This document shows positions 35,036 through 43,863 of a DNA stretch of 64,000 bases, piece after piece. The stretch is from Aminobacterium colombiense DSM 12261 (GTDB lineage: Bacteria; Synergistota; Synergistia; Synergistales; Aminobacteriaceae): NCBI RefSeq assembly GCF_000025885.1, contig NC_014011.1, positions 434,001 to 498,000 on the forward strand, read 5' to 3'. The notes under the pieces were generated by a model that saw nothing but the letters and a program-made list of their open reading frames with translations, had not been told where the DNA came from and did not search any database. The translations under genes were made by a program, and so were the position numbers. Numbering within the stretch: the stretch's first letter is position 1; each line of letters begins with the position of its first letter.

Positions 35036-35923
35036 GTGAAAAAATCTACTATTTTGCGTCAATTGCTTGAGAAGAGAGAGGCCCTTGTAGTTCCGGGCGC
35101 TCATGATGTTCTTTCCGCAAAGCTCATTGAAAAGGTTGGTTTTAAGGCGTTGCAGGTAAGTGGTTTTGGTTTGGCGGCCACGCTTCTTGGTTTGCCTGAT
35201 ATGGCTTTTCTTTCTTTTGAGGAAATGCGAAATTTCACCCGCAATATAGTTGACGCAGTGAATATTCCTGTAATGGCCGATGCAGACACTGGCTTTGGTA
35301 ATGCGATCAATGCCATGTATGTTACCGAAAAGCTCATCAAAGCTGGTTGTGCCAGTATGAACATAGAAGATCAGATGTTTCCCAAACGATGTGGCCATAT
35401 TGAAGGAAAAACTATTGTACCTTGTGATGAAATGGTTTTAAAAATCAAAGCCTGCGCCAAAGTTCGAGATGAACTTGATCCCGACTTTGTGATCAATGCC
35501 CGTACAGACTCTATTGCTGTTTCTGGCATTGACGAAGCCATTCGCCGCGGCAATGCTTACGCTGAGGCCGGCGCAGACATGATTTTTGTAGAGGCTCCTC
35601 GCACTATCGAAGAAATTGAGCGTGCCGTTAAAGAAATCGACGCCCTGGTGAGCATTAACTTCTTCGATAGCATCGAAGGTGGTAAAACTCCCCTTCTTCC
35701 CGTAAATCAGATGAAAGAGCTCGGAGTGGCTCGTATCAGCGTGCCGGTAGGATCGGTTTTTGCTGCGGCGAAGGGAGTTCAGAACTACCTTGAAGCCATT
35801 AAAGACGATATTGCTCCTGATCGAAAGGAAGTACTCTTCTCCTTTGACGAATTTAAAAATATCGTAGGAGTTCCCGGATTCCGCGAACAGGAAAAAGAAT
35901 ATCTTCCTAAATTTGTTGATTAA
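35036..35923 (+). CDS. Isocitrate lyase/PEP mutase-superfamily lyase
   Basis: A 295-residue alpha/beta-barrel enzyme. Active-site features are PGAHDVLSAKL, VMADADTGFGNA (metal-binding acidic residues), NIEDQ and KRCGH (residues 117-121). The KRCGH cysteine loop marks C-C lyases such as 2-methylisocitrate lyase, 2,3-dimethylmalate lyase and related enzymes, as opposed to PEP mutases. It should cleave a 2-hydroxy di- or tricarboxylate into two carboxylates, one of them a 2-oxo acid. It starts at GTG 35036 after AAGGAGGAG. It is the first gene of the carboxylate operon; the exact substrate is open. Confidence 0.9.
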   Translation: MKKSTILRQLLEKREALVVPGAHDVLSAKLIEKVGFKALQVSGFGLAATLLGLPDMAFLSFEEMRNFTRNIVDAVNIPVMADADTGFGNAINAMYVTEKLIKAGCASMNIEDQMFPKRCGHIEGKTIVPCDEMVLKIKACAKVRDELDPDFVINARTDSIAVSGIDEAIRRGNAYAEAGADMIFVEAPRTIEEIERAVKEIDALVSINFFDSIEGGKTPLLPVNQMKELGVARISVPVGSVFAAAKGVQNYLEAIKDDIAPDRKEVLFSFDEFKNIVGVPGFREQEKEYLPKFVD

Positions 35924-36637
35924 TTGAAAAGTCCTGATATGAGTATTGGTTTTCGAGTCTTTACCCAGCGAGACCTTCCCCCGAAAGACCTGGTGGAGAA
36001 GTTTAAACATATTCCTGCAGCGAACATTGCAGACGGAATGAATCGTTCCGCTGCCATGGCTTCCTATATTCGTCTCATGACCGCACCAACGGAATGCAAT
36101 ATGGTGGGTGTGGCTCTGACAGTGCGTGCTCGTGGCGGGGACAACCTTATGTTCCATAAGGCTTTGAACATGGCAGAAGAGGGAGATGTAATTGTCCTCT
36201 CGAATGAAGGGGATCGAAGCTATGCTCTCATGGGGGAGATGATGGCTCTTTATGCCCGCCATAAAAAGGTGGCTGGAATAGTTATCGAAGGCCCGGTTCG
36301 TGATGTTGAAGCTCTGTATAGCCTGGGGGTACCGGTCTATGCTACAGGCTCTACGCCCGGCGGTCCTTATAAGGATGGCCCGGGAGAAGTTAATGTGGGA
36401 ATTTCCTGTGGCGGCATCTTTGTCTGCCCCGGGGATATCATCGTTGGCGATGCCGATGGGGTCATAGTTGTTCCCAAGGGCCTGGCCCGACAATGTCTTG
36501 AAGGAGGCCGTCGCCTGCTTTTAAACGAAGAGGTTAAGGGTCCCCGACTGGCTGATGGCACAGGTGATCGTAGCTGGGTTGAAAAAACTCTCGACCAAAA
36601 AGGCTGCGAGACCATAGACGGTATATGGCTTCCCTAA
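35924..36637 (+). CDS. RraA-like aldolase/decarboxylase family protein
   Basis: A 237-residue RraA-fold protein. The family includes 4-hydroxy-4-methyl-2-oxoglutarate aldolase, oxaloacetate decarboxylase and the RNase E inhibitor RraA. Typical blocks are IPAANIADGMNRSAAMA, GGDNLMFHKALNMAEEGDVIV, GIVIEGPVRDVEAL and the GDADGVIVVPKGLAR metal loop. In this operon an aldolase/decarboxylase role is much more likely than RNase control. The start is TTG 35924 (immediately after the lyase stop) or ATG 35939; neither has a clear ribosome site, so coupling is probable. Confidence 0.88.
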   Translation: MKSPDMSIGFRVFTQRDLPPKDLVEKFKHIPAANIADGMNRSAAMASYIRLMTAPTECNMVGVALTVRARGGDNLMFHKALNMAEEGDVIVLSNEGDRSYALMGEMMALYARHKKVAGIVIEGPVRDVEALYSLGVPVYATGSTPGGPYKDGPGEVNVGISCGGIFVCPGDIIVGDADGVIVVPKGLARQCLEGGRRLLLNEEVKGPRLADGTGDRSWVEKTLDQKGCETIDGIWLP

Positions 36638-36652
36638 GTGGAGGTAAGGACT

Positions 36653-37549
36653 GTGGCTGAATTATCTTTGGGTTTTGTAGGATTTGGAGAAGTTTCCTTT
36701 TGCATCTCTTCAGGACTCCGGGACGAAGGACTGTCAGGTATATGTGCCTACGATGTGGTGCTGGGAAGCGGGACACTCTACGAGGAAAACCTTCGTAAAC
36801 GGGCCAATGAAGCCAATGTTATTCTTTGTGATACGCCAGAAGAGTTGTTCAGATCGTGTAAAGTGATTGTCTGTGCTGTTCAGGCTCCATATGCAGGCCA
36901 TGCTGCCAAGTCTGCCCTTTCCCATATGTCGGCGGGATCTCTGTATGTTGACGTGACCACAGCTGCGCCTGCTGAGAAAGAACGCTGGGAAAAGGAATTT
37001 CAGGCCAGGAGCATTTACTTTGCAGATTCGGCTATGATGGGTCCTCTTACAATCAACAGGCATAAGGTGCCTATGATAGCCTCAGGCTGTGGTGCGAGTC
37101 TGTGGCAGGAGAAGATGGTTCCGCTGGGAATGAAGATCGATGTAGTAAAGGGGCCAGCAGGAGATGGAACACGGATAAAGCTGGTCCGTAGCGTTTTCAT
37201 GAAAGGACTAGGCGCACTTCTAGTTGAAACTTTTCTCCTGGCCCATAGGAGCGGTCTGGAAGATGTTGTTCTTAAATCAATATCCGCTACGGTGGATCAG
37301 CTTCCTTTCGAAAAAACAATTTCTCGAATGCTTGGTGCCGATATGATCCATGCGGAACGCAGAGCCCACGAAGTGGCGGAATCCATTGCTTTAATGGAAA
37401 CTCTCAGATTGAAACCTGTTATGGCTGCAGCAACGAAAGAAAGACTGGAGCTCTCCGCCGCAATGGGATTAAAAGATGAACTTGCAGGGTTAGCCCCGAA
37501 AACAATAGAAGAAGCTTGTTCTGTGTGGGATAGAAAAAATTACCGCTAG
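36653..37549 (+). CDS. NAD(P)-dependent beta-hydroxyacid dehydrogenase-like protein (DUF1932 tail)
   Basis: A 298-residue two-domain oxidoreductase. The N-terminal Rossmann domain begins LSLGFVGFGEVSFCISSGL (GxGxxS-type nucleotide loop), with a conserved DVTTAAPAEK block. The C-terminal helical domain carries the catalytic-type Lys in GDGTRIKLVRSVFMKGL and matches the DUF1932 group of 6-phosphogluconate dehydrogenase-like enzymes. GTG 36653 follows GGAGGTAAGG; the upstream frame to 36638 overlaps the ribosome site. It probably oxidises or reduces a hydroxy acid within the same pathway. Confidence 0.88.
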   Translation: MAELSLGFVGFGEVSFCISSGLRDEGLSGICAYDVVLGSGTLYEENLRKRANEANVILCDTPEELFRSCKVIVCAVQAPYAGHAAKSALSHMSAGSLYVDVTTAAPAEKERWEKEFQARSIYFADSAMMGPLTINRHKVPMIASGCGASLWQEKMVPLGMKIDVVKGPAGDGTRIKLVRSVFMKGLGALLVETFLLAHRSGLEDVVLKSISATVDQLPFEKTISRMLGADMIHAERRAHEVAESIALMETLRLKPVMAAATKERLELSAAMGLKDELAGLAPKTIEEACSVWDRKNYR

Positions 37550-37613
37550 TTTGGCTTATCTCAGAAAATCTGTACTGTTTCTATCATATAAAGAATAATG
37601 AGGAGGTATGGAT

Positions 37614-38564
37614 ATGTTTCGCAAAAGTATGGTCAGTGCTTTAATCGCAGCAAGTCTAGTATTTGCAGTTGCGGGAGTTTCCTGCGCCGCGGAATTTGCC
37701 CGAATCGGGACCAGCAGTGTTGGCGGTGGATTCTATCTCATAGGTAACACGATTGCTCAGCTGGGAAACCAGGAAAAGAATGGCATCAACTACACAGCTG
37801 TTACTGGCGGTTCTGCGAAGAATTTGATGGCGCTTGCCAAAAAAGACATGGAATTTGGCCTTGCACAGTCTGCAACAGTTGATGAAGCCTGGAACGGAAC
37901 AGGCGGCTTTGAGGGGCGTGCCCTCAAGCAGCTTCGTTTTGTGACGGCGATCTACCCTATGCCCGCACATATCCTTATAAGTGGCGATGGGATCGAAAGT
38001 ATTGCAGATCTCAAAGGGAAGAAGATAGACTACGGCCCAATTGGCAACGGCATCGATACAAACTGCCGTATTGTTCTTGGCGCTTATGGCATAAAGGATG
38101 AGGATATCACCATCGACCGTTATGGCCGCTCCGAGGTCGTAGAGGCCCTTCAGACAGGCACTGTTAATGGTCATATCTGGCTTACTACCTATCCCAACGC
38201 TCAGATTACAGAGATGATTTCCAAGAATGTGCGTCTTCTTTCTATCGATGAGGAACAGCGTCAAACAATTCTGAAACAATGCCCGTTCTTTGCCTCTGCT
38301 GTAATTCCTGCAGGCACCTACAAGGGATTCGATAAGGATCTACCTACAATTGCAGCTGTGGGAGCCTTGATAACCTATGCTGACATGAGCGACGAAGTTA
38401 TCTACAAGACCGTTAAGATGATGTACGAGAACTCACAGTTCTTAAAAGATCGGCTTCCTAACTACTTTGCAAACTTCAGCCTTGAAAACGCTCTCAATGG
38501 TTGCTCTATGGAAGTTCACCCCGGAGCCCTTAAATACTATAAAGAAGCCGGTTTAGTTAAGTAA
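37614..38564 (+). CDS. TAXI-family TRAP transporter, solute-binding protein
   Basis: A 316-residue periplasmic binding protein of the TAXI group. The signal peptide is MFRKSMVSALIAASLVFAVA, with cleavage near SCAA. Family motifs are GTSSVGGGFYLIGNTIAQL, TGGSAKNLMAL, ADLKGKKIDYGPIGNGID and VHPGALKYYKEAGLVK. It captures a carboxylate, perhaps glutamate-, citrate- or C4-like, for the fused permease downstream. ATG 37614 follows GAGGAGG at 7 bases. A terminator-like hairpin after the stop probably sets a high binding-protein to permease ratio. Confidence 0.94.
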   Translation: MFRKSMVSALIAASLVFAVAGVSCAAEFARIGTSSVGGGFYLIGNTIAQLGNQEKNGINYTAVTGGSAKNLMALAKKDMEFGLAQSATVDEAWNGTGGFEGRALKQLRFVTAIYPMPAHILISGDGIESIADLKGKKIDYGPIGNGIDTNCRIVLGAYGIKDEDITIDRYGRSEVVEALQTGTVNGHIWLTTYPNAQITEMISKNVRLLSIDEEQRQTILKQCPFFASAVIPAGTYKGFDKDLPTIAAVGALITYADMSDEVIYKTVKMMYENSQFLKDRLPNYFANFSLENALNGCSMEVHPGALKYYKEAGLVK

Positions 38565-38586
38565 CCCACGTTTTTATAACGTATAG

Positions 38587-38612
38587 GGGGGCGATCAAGC
38601 CCCCTTCTTTTT
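38587..38612 (+). terminator. Intercistronic terminator/attenuator
   Basis: GGGGGC (38587-38592) pairs with GCCCCC (38599-38604) around GATCAA, followed by TTCTTTTT. It lies between the binding-protein and permease genes of one operon, so partial termination is expected. Confidence 0.75.
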
Positions 38613-38649
38613 ACACACTAGCAAAGGATTTTACATTGGGGGTGTTGTT

Positions 38650-40590
38650 GTGAGTTCTCCAGTCTCCTCTGTTTCATCGAACAGTTCTGATGCGGCTGTC
38701 ACTGCCAAGAAGGTCGGCAAGCGGCGATCCCTGACAGGATTTTCGGGCAAGCTTATTATGATCTTGGCGGTTTCCCTCGCTATTTTCCAGCTTTATACGG
38801 CCTTTTTCGGGTTGTTGCCTACGATGAAACAGCGCAGTTTCCACGTAGCTTTTGTAATGACCATGATTTTCCTTCTTTATCCAGGGACTAAGGATTCTCC
38901 ACGAGATAGAGTACCTTTTGTGGACTGGATATTGGCTTTAGCTGCTGCCGGTTGCGCTCTTTATGTCTTTTTCGGTTATGAAGATATCGCTATGCGGGCA
39001 GGATTGATCTACGATTATGAATTGATACTTGGCGGGATTTTTACAGTGCTGGTTTTTGAGGCGGGACGCCGCGTCTTAGGCAACGCTCTTCCAGGCTTCT
39101 GTTTCCTTTTCCTCCTTTTTGCCTATTTTGGACGCTCAATGCCTGGCCCTATACAGCACTTCGGGCTCTCCATTCCTCGTATCATTGAAGAGCTCTATCT
39201 TACTACAGATGGATTATTCGGCCTTGTGACAGGAGTATCTGCTACTTACATATACCTGTTCGTCTTGTTCGGGGCCTTTTTGACGTCTACTAAGGCATCG
39301 GAATTCTTTAATGACTTCGCTATGGCTCTGACAGGACATCTCAAAGGCGGTCCAGCCAAAATTGCCGTAGTGTCCAGTGCTCTTATGGGAACCATTAGCG
39401 GCAGTACATCTGCAAACGTGGCAACCACTGGCGCCTTTACGATCCCCCTAATGAAAGAAATAGGGTACAAGCCACATTTTGCTGGGGCTGTGGAAGCGGC
39501 AGCATCCACAGGTGGACAGATCATGCCTCCTGTTATGGGAGCAGCGGCGTTTATCATCGCCGACACTCTTGGGGTGCCTTATACCAGAGTGCTTACTGCC
39601 GCAATCATCCCCGCCCTTCTTTTTTTCTGGGGCATATGGTGTTCCCTCAGTCTTGAGGCTTCCAAACTAGGTCTTAAAGGTCTTCCGAAGGATAGGCTGC
39701 CTAAGGTTGGCAAGGTTCTTCTGACCAGCGGCTACAAGGCCATCCCACTTTTTGTAATAGTCTATTTTCTTGTAAAAGGTTACAATCCGCTCTATTCAGG
39801 ATGCTGGGGCATTTTCAGCTGCGTTCTCCTCAGTTTCGTAAAAAAATCTGATCGGCTTAACGTAAAGACCCTTGTATCTACCCTTGAAAGCGGTTCAAAA
39901 GGGGCTCTTTCTGTTGCTATGGCTTGTATTATTGTCGGAGTGGTCATAGGCATGATGGGAGCTACAGGTGTGGCTCTGCGCGTCGGTGACGCGATTCTTG
40001 CCATGACCCAGGGACACCTGATAATAACTCTTGTGGTGACCATGATCATTGCCATGCTTCTTGGCATGGGGATGCCTACAACTGCTAGTTACGTCATGGC
40101 TAGTGCTGTGGCCGCTCCCGCTATGGTCTTGCTCGGAGTGAGGCCTTTGGACGCACATCTGTTCGTATTCTTCTACGCAGTGCTCTCATCGGTGACTCCA
40201 CCGGTCTGCGTAGGGGCTTATACCGCAGCCGGCATAGCTGGAGCTGACCCAAACAAAACGGCATTCGCCGCGGTCAAACTGGCCCTGTCCGGGTTTATCG
40301 TTCCCTTTATCTTTGTTTTAGCCCCAGAGATTCTGTTGACCAACGTTACCAGTTGGTTTGTGACGTTTCAGGCCATGATCTCAGCTATCGTGGGCGTATT
40401 CCTGCTGGCTTCTGCCGCTGAGAACTATATAATGGCGCGCCTTCGCTGGTATGAGCGGCTCCTCGCTTTTGCAGGTGCCTTGGGATTGCTTTATCCAGGC
40501 ACGGTCACCGACCTCTGTGGCCTGGCAGTACTTGTCGTTCTTTATGTAGTTACAAAAAAGCGAGCGAAAGATTTGCCAGATCTTGCTTAA
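38650..40590 (+). CDS. TAXI TRAP transporter, fused 4TM/12TM permease
   Basis: A 646-residue inner-membrane protein that fuses the small (DctQ-like) and large (DctM-like) TRAP subunits, as usual for TAXI systems. Many hydrophobic helices are present; DctM-type motifs include GTISGSTSANVATTGAFTIPLM, AASTGGQIMPPVMGAAAFI, LGMGMPTTASYVMAS and SSVTPPVCVGAYTAAGIAGADP. It drives sodium-coupled import of the ligand held by the preceding binding protein. GTG 38650 follows a GGGGG run. The polar N-terminal ~25 residues (Ser-rich) are cytoplasmic. Confidence 0.94.
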   Translation: MSSPVSSVSSNSSDAAVTAKKVGKRRSLTGFSGKLIMILAVSLAIFQLYTAFFGLLPTMKQRSFHVAFVMTMIFLLYPGTKDSPRDRVPFVDWILALAAAGCALYVFFGYEDIAMRAGLIYDYELILGGIFTVLVFEAGRRVLGNALPGFCFLFLLFAYFGRSMPGPIQHFGLSIPRIIEELYLTTDGLFGLVTGVSATYIYLFVLFGAFLTSTKASEFFNDFAMALTGHLKGGPAKIAVVSSALMGTISGSTSANVATTGAFTIPLMKEIGYKPHFAGAVEAAASTGGQIMPPVMGAAAFIIADTLGVPYTRVLTAAIIPALLFFWGIWCSLSLEASKLGLKGLPKDRLPKVGKVLLTSGYKAIPLFVIVYFLVKGYNPLYSGCWGIFSCVLLSFVKKSDRLNVKTLVSTLESGSKGALSVAMACIIVGVVIGMMGATGVALRVGDAILAMTQGHLIITLVVTMIIAMLLGMGMPTTASYVMASAVAAPAMVLLGVRPLDAHLFVFFYAVLSSVTPPVCVGAYTAAGIAGADPNKTAFAAVKLALSGFIVPFIFVLAPEILLTNVTSWFVTFQAMISAIVGVFLLASAAENYIMARLRWYERLLAFAGALGLLYPGTVTDLCGLAVLVVLYVVTKKRAKDLPDLA

Positions 40591-40653
40591 TAGTAATGTT
40601 CGGGCTTCCCTCTTGTAGAGGAGACCTTTATACAATATAAGGGGGGTTAAAAA

Positions 40654-40920
40654 ATGATTGTGCATAGTGCACAGGCTGGTTCCGACGGAAAAAGTGACTG
40701 CTTTGTCACAGTTAAGCCAGCAGAAACAATGGAATGGAAGTATCAAGGTAGAAATAGCCAGCTTTTTGCCACTCGTACAGACTCGCTGATTCGAGAGACT
40801 CTGGATCGTTATGGTTCGCCCAAAGTTTGCCTGATAGTAGAGGATTTTGGGGCCTTGCCCTTTGTGATCCGTGCGCGGGTCGAGGTGGCTCTTGAGCGGG
40901 CCTTGAAGGAAAGGGCGTGA
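40654..40920 (+). CDS. citD: Citrate lyase acyl carrier protein (gamma subunit)
   Basis: An 88-residue CitD-type acyl carrier protein. Ser14 (AGSDGKSDC) aligns with the serine that carries the phosphoribosyl-dephospho-CoA prosthetic group in E. coli CitD. The C-terminal segment FGALPFVIRARVEVALERAL matches the family. It forms a complex with the beta (CitE) and alpha (CitF) subunits encoded next. The genes for attaching the prosthetic group (citX, citG) and for acetylation (citC) are not in this window. Confidence 0.93.
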   Translation: MIVHSAQAGSDGKSDCFVTVKPAETMEWKYQGRNSQLFATRTDSLIRETLDRYGSPKVCLIVEDFGALPFVIRARVEVALERALKERA

Positions 40921-40927
40921 AAAAATA

Positions 40928-41815
40928 GTGAAACTTCGCCGTTCATTGCTTTATATACCAGGAAATAATCCTGCAATGCTGCAAAGCTGCCCATCTCTCG
41001 GTGCCGATTGTGTGATCCTTGACCTGGAGGATGCGGTTGCTCCAGCACATAAGGATGAAGCCAGACGCCTGGTGGCCTATGCGTTGCGCTGTCTTTTTTT
41101 CGATTGTGTTGAAAAAGTGGTCAGGATCAATGATGTGTCCACCCCTTGGTGGGAGCTGGATTTAGAAGAAATTGTTCCGGCAGGGCCAGATGTGATTCGT
41201 TTGCCAAAAGCAGAGTCAGTGGAGAATATTCGCATGGTGGATAACCGCATCACAGAATTAGAGAAGGCAAACGGACTTTCAGAAGGCGGAATAGAGCTTC
41301 ATATTCTACTAGAATCGGCCCAGGCTGTAGAAAATGTAGCGAATCTGGTAAGAAGTTGTAAACGGGTAAAAGGTGTCGGTCTTGGTGGACAAGACTTGAC
41401 AGCAGACATGGGAATTCGCAAAACATCCTCAGGAGAAGAACTGGCTTATGCAAACGGTCATATGATCCTGGCTGCCAAAGCAGCGAAGATTGACTGTTTT
41501 GACTCAGTTTATACAGATATAAACGATGGAGAAGGATTGTTGACCAATACCCGCAAAGCCGCAACCATGGGTTTCTCGGGCAAGTCGGCGATCCACCCTT
41601 CACAGGTCAGGATCATCAATCAGGGATTCTACCCTTCCGAAGACATTCTATCTCATGCTCAGGACGTCATCGCTGCGGCGAAAATTGCCAGAACAGAGGG
41701 CAGAGGAGCTTTTAGCGTCAACGGGAAAATGGTTGACGGCCCAGTGATTCGGCAGGCCATGAATGTTCTGGCCCAGGCAGGCATTCCTTGTAACTCTGAG
41801 GAGGTGTTACCATGA
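40928..41815 (+). CDS. citE: Citrate (or citramalate) lyase beta subunit
   Basis: A 295-residue HpcH/HpaI-superfamily barrel that cleaves the acyl-carrier-bound substrate to oxaloacetate (citrate lyase) or pyruvate (citramalate lyase). Motifs are RRSLLYIPGNNPAML, CVILDLEDAVAPAHKDEAR (metal Asp/Glu), VRINDVSTPW, VIRLPKAES, LLESAQAVEN and GFSGKSAIHPSQV. It starts at GTG 40928, with the ribosome site inside the end of citD. Its stop overlaps the citF ATG. Confidence 0.93.
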   Translation: MKLRRSLLYIPGNNPAMLQSCPSLGADCVILDLEDAVAPAHKDEARRLVAYALRCLFFDCVEKVVRINDVSTPWWELDLEEIVPAGPDVIRLPKAESVENIRMVDNRITELEKANGLSEGGIELHILLESAQAVENVANLVRSCKRVKGVGLGGQDLTADMGIRKTSSGEELAYANGHMILAAKAAKIDCFDSVYTDINDGEGLLTNTRKAATMGFSGKSAIHPSQVRIINQGFYPSEDILSHAQDVIAAAKIARTEGRGAFSVNGKMVDGPVIRQAMNVLAQAGIPCNSEEVLP

Positions 41816-43377
41816 CCATGGTGAGAAATGCGGCAGGGCGCCTTGTTCCCGATGAGATTCCAGGTATTGGTTCAGTTCGTCCCTTCGAAGGAGTAACAGG
41901 TGTTGCCCCATCTCCAGCTTTTAACACCATTATGGAGGTCGAGCGCGATGTGGTTCCAATGGGCACCAATAAAATTGCCCCAGACTTGCGCACGGCTATT
42001 GAACGTTCAGGCCTCTGCGATGGCATGACCATCGGCTTCCATCATCACCTCCGCAATGGTGATAGAGTGGTTGCTCAGGTTCTTGAAGAGCTTAACTGCA
42101 TGGGCTTTAAAAACCTCGTATTGATGAGTTCTGCTCTGTTGGAATGCCATAATTTTGTAGTGGATTACATCCGTTCTGGCCTTATTAGCCAGATCTATGC
42201 TCCAATTCGTGGTGCCGTAGGCGACTATTTCCAGACTGAGAACGAAAAGCTTCCGCCAGTTATTATCCGTACCCATGGAGGGCGGGCAAGAGCCGTAGAA
42301 GAAGGATCCATTGCTGTTGATGTAGCTTTCATAGGTGCTTCGGCCTGCGATATGTCCGGCAATATGACCGGCATGAGCGGCCCATCGGCTTTCGGCTCCC
42401 TTGGCTACGGTATGCAGGACGCTCGTTTCTCTCGACATGTTATCGCCGTTACAGACAACCTTGTTGAATATCCACTGAGGCCGCGGGTCTCCATCCCTCA
42501 GTATCTTGTTCATCAAGTGGTGGTACTGGATTCCATTGGCGATCCCCAGAAACTGGCTACAGGTTCGATACGTATTACCAAAAGCCCAACGCAGTTGGCA
42601 CTGGCATATCACGCTTATGAGCTCATAGCCGCATCTGGCGCTATCTGTCCCGGGTTCTCTTACCAGGCAGGCGGTGGCGGAATCTCCATGGCAGTGACCC
42701 AGTATGTACGTGAGTATATGCAGCGAAAAGATATTACTGGAAGCTTTGCTCTCGGTGGTATCACTGCTGATATGGTTTCCCTTCTGGAAGAGGGTAGATT
42801 CCAGGCCCTCTTTGACGTTCAGAGCTTCGATCCAGCCATGGGGGCATCAATGTTGAGGAACCCCACACACTACGAAATCGACGCTTCCTGGTATGCAAAC
42901 CCATTAAATGCCGGGTGCATGACCCATCAGCTTGATGTGGCCGTGCTGGGAGCTCTTGATGTGGACGTTGACTTTAATGTCAATCTTCTCACAGGCCATG
43001 ATGGATATCTTCGCAGCGGAATGGGCGGCCACCCAGATGCAGCAGGGGGTGCAAAGCTGACGGTAGTCGTGTTGCCGAGCTTCCGTCGAGGATTGCCATC
43101 CATAAAGAAGAGAGTACAGACTATCTGTACTCCAGGAGCCAGCGTGGACGCAATTGTCACCGAGCGTGGCATTTGTATAAACCCCCGCAGGGAAGATCTT
43201 CTAAAACAGGCTTTGGATAGTGGCTTGAATGTGGTGGATATTGAGAAACTCCGCCAGGATACAGAAGCTCTTACCGGGGTGATGGATCCTGTTGAGTTTG
43301 ACGAATCTCGAGTCGCCGCGGTAGTAGAATATCGCGACGGATCGATTCTTGACGTTGTATATGGAATGAAGCGTTAA
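41812..43377 (+). CDS. citF: Citrate (or citramalate) lyase alpha subunit
   Basis: A 521-residue CoA-transferase-like alpha subunit that exchanges acetyl for citryl (or citramalyl) on the acyl carrier protein. Recognisable parts are DGMTIGFHHHLRNGD near the start, GGRARAVEEGSIAVDVAFIGASACDMSGNMTG, the glycine-rich SYQAGGGGISMAV and LTGHDGYLRSGMGGHPDAAGGAKL. It overlaps citE (ATGA) after GAGGAGGTG and ends the operon before a hairpin terminator. Confidence 0.95.
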   Translation: MTMVRNAAGRLVPDEIPGIGSVRPFEGVTGVAPSPAFNTIMEVERDVVPMGTNKIAPDLRTAIERSGLCDGMTIGFHHHLRNGDRVVAQVLEELNCMGFKNLVLMSSALLECHNFVVDYIRSGLISQIYAPIRGAVGDYFQTENEKLPPVIIRTHGGRARAVEEGSIAVDVAFIGASACDMSGNMTGMSGPSAFGSLGYGMQDARFSRHVIAVTDNLVEYPLRPRVSIPQYLVHQVVVLDSIGDPQKLATGSIRITKSPTQLALAYHAYELIAASGAICPGFSYQAGGGGISMAVTQYVREYMQRKDITGSFALGGITADMVSLLEEGRFQALFDVQSFDPAMGASMLRNPTHYEIDASWYANPLNAGCMTHQLDVAVLGALDVDVDFNVNLLTGHDGYLRSGMGGHPDAAGGAKLTVVVLPSFRRGLPSIKKRVQTICTPGASVDAIVTERGICINPRREDLLKQALDSGLNVVDIEKLRQDTEALTGVMDPVEFDESRVAAVVEYRDGSILDVVYGMKR

Positions 43378-43384
43378 AAAGAGA

Positions 43385-43446
43385 AAGGATAACGGCAGTG
43401 CTTGGCTCTACAAAAGAACTACTCTGCAGTTATCCTTCTTTACGCA
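43385..43446 (+). terminator. Terminator of the carboxylate/citrate lyase operon
   Basis: AAGGATAACGGCAG (43385-43398) pairs with CTGCAGTTATCCTT (43424-43437) with one mismatch, followed by CTTCTTTAC. A long loop (~25 bases) and a weak T run lower certainty. Confidence 0.65.
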
Positions 43447-43551
43447 CTGGACCAAGGGTATTTTTAACTACTGTTGCCATCCATTTAAAAAGACGGAATT
43501 GAAATATCCTACTGGACATCACCCTTCATATATGATAGAAATATTGGCGTT

Positions 43552-43638
43552 GCCGGAGTGGCGGAATGGTAGACGCAGCGGACTCAAAATCCGCCGGGCC
43601 TCGGGTCTGTGGGAGTTCGAGTCTCCCCTCCGGCACCA
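43552..43638 (+). tRNA. tRNA-Leu (anticodon CAA)
   Basis: The acceptor stem GCCGGAG/CTCCGGC closes with discriminator A and an encoded CCA. The anticodon stem GCGGA/TCCGC encloses the loop CTCAAAA, giving anticodon CAA (codon TTG, leucine). The T arm GGGAGTTCGAGTCTCCC is standard, and a long variable arm (class II) is present. A strong terminator follows. A restriction-modification system starts ~230 bases downstream, and a degenerate copy of this tRNA's middle and 3' region occurs near 55.07 kb. Confidence 0.96.
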
Positions 43639-43656
43639 TAATAGAAAAGACATTTT

Positions 43657-43698
43657 CCCCTTTCGATTCTGCTAAAGCAGAACGAAAGGGGATTTTTT
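43657..43698 (+). terminator. Terminator after tRNA-Leu
   Basis: CCCCTTTCG (43657-43665) pairs with CGAAAGGGG (43683-43691) and the inner TTCTGC pairs with GCAGAA around TAAA, with one bulged A. ATTTTTTATTTT follows. Confidence 0.92.
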
Positions 43699-43793
43699 AT
43701 TTTGAAGTTTCGCAAATCCCACATTACTTTATTTGCATTTATAAAATAAAGTGCAATATAAAATTTAACATTTCCAATATTAATATTTTAGTA

Positions 43794-43822
43794 TTTACAT
43801 ACCATGTTATTGGGGCTATAAT
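43794..43822 (+). promoter_or_regulatory. Promoter of the restriction-modification operon
   Basis: TTTACA (43794-43799), a 17-base spacer and a perfect TATAAT (43817-43822), 42 bases before the first gene of the system, in AT-rich DNA. Confidence 0.75.
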
Positions 43823-43863
43823 TTCATTATTAAAATAGAGCAGAAAGGAGCTCCTTCCTAGAG

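Noticed and set aside
35924-36637. RraA as RNase E inhibitor
   Set aside because: The operon context with lyase, dehydrogenase and transporter favours an aldolase/decarboxylase role.
43566-43838. Open frame of 90 codons starting inside the tRNA-Leu
   Set aside because: It overlaps the tRNA and its terminator and has no ribosome site; the translation is low-complexity and AT-driven.
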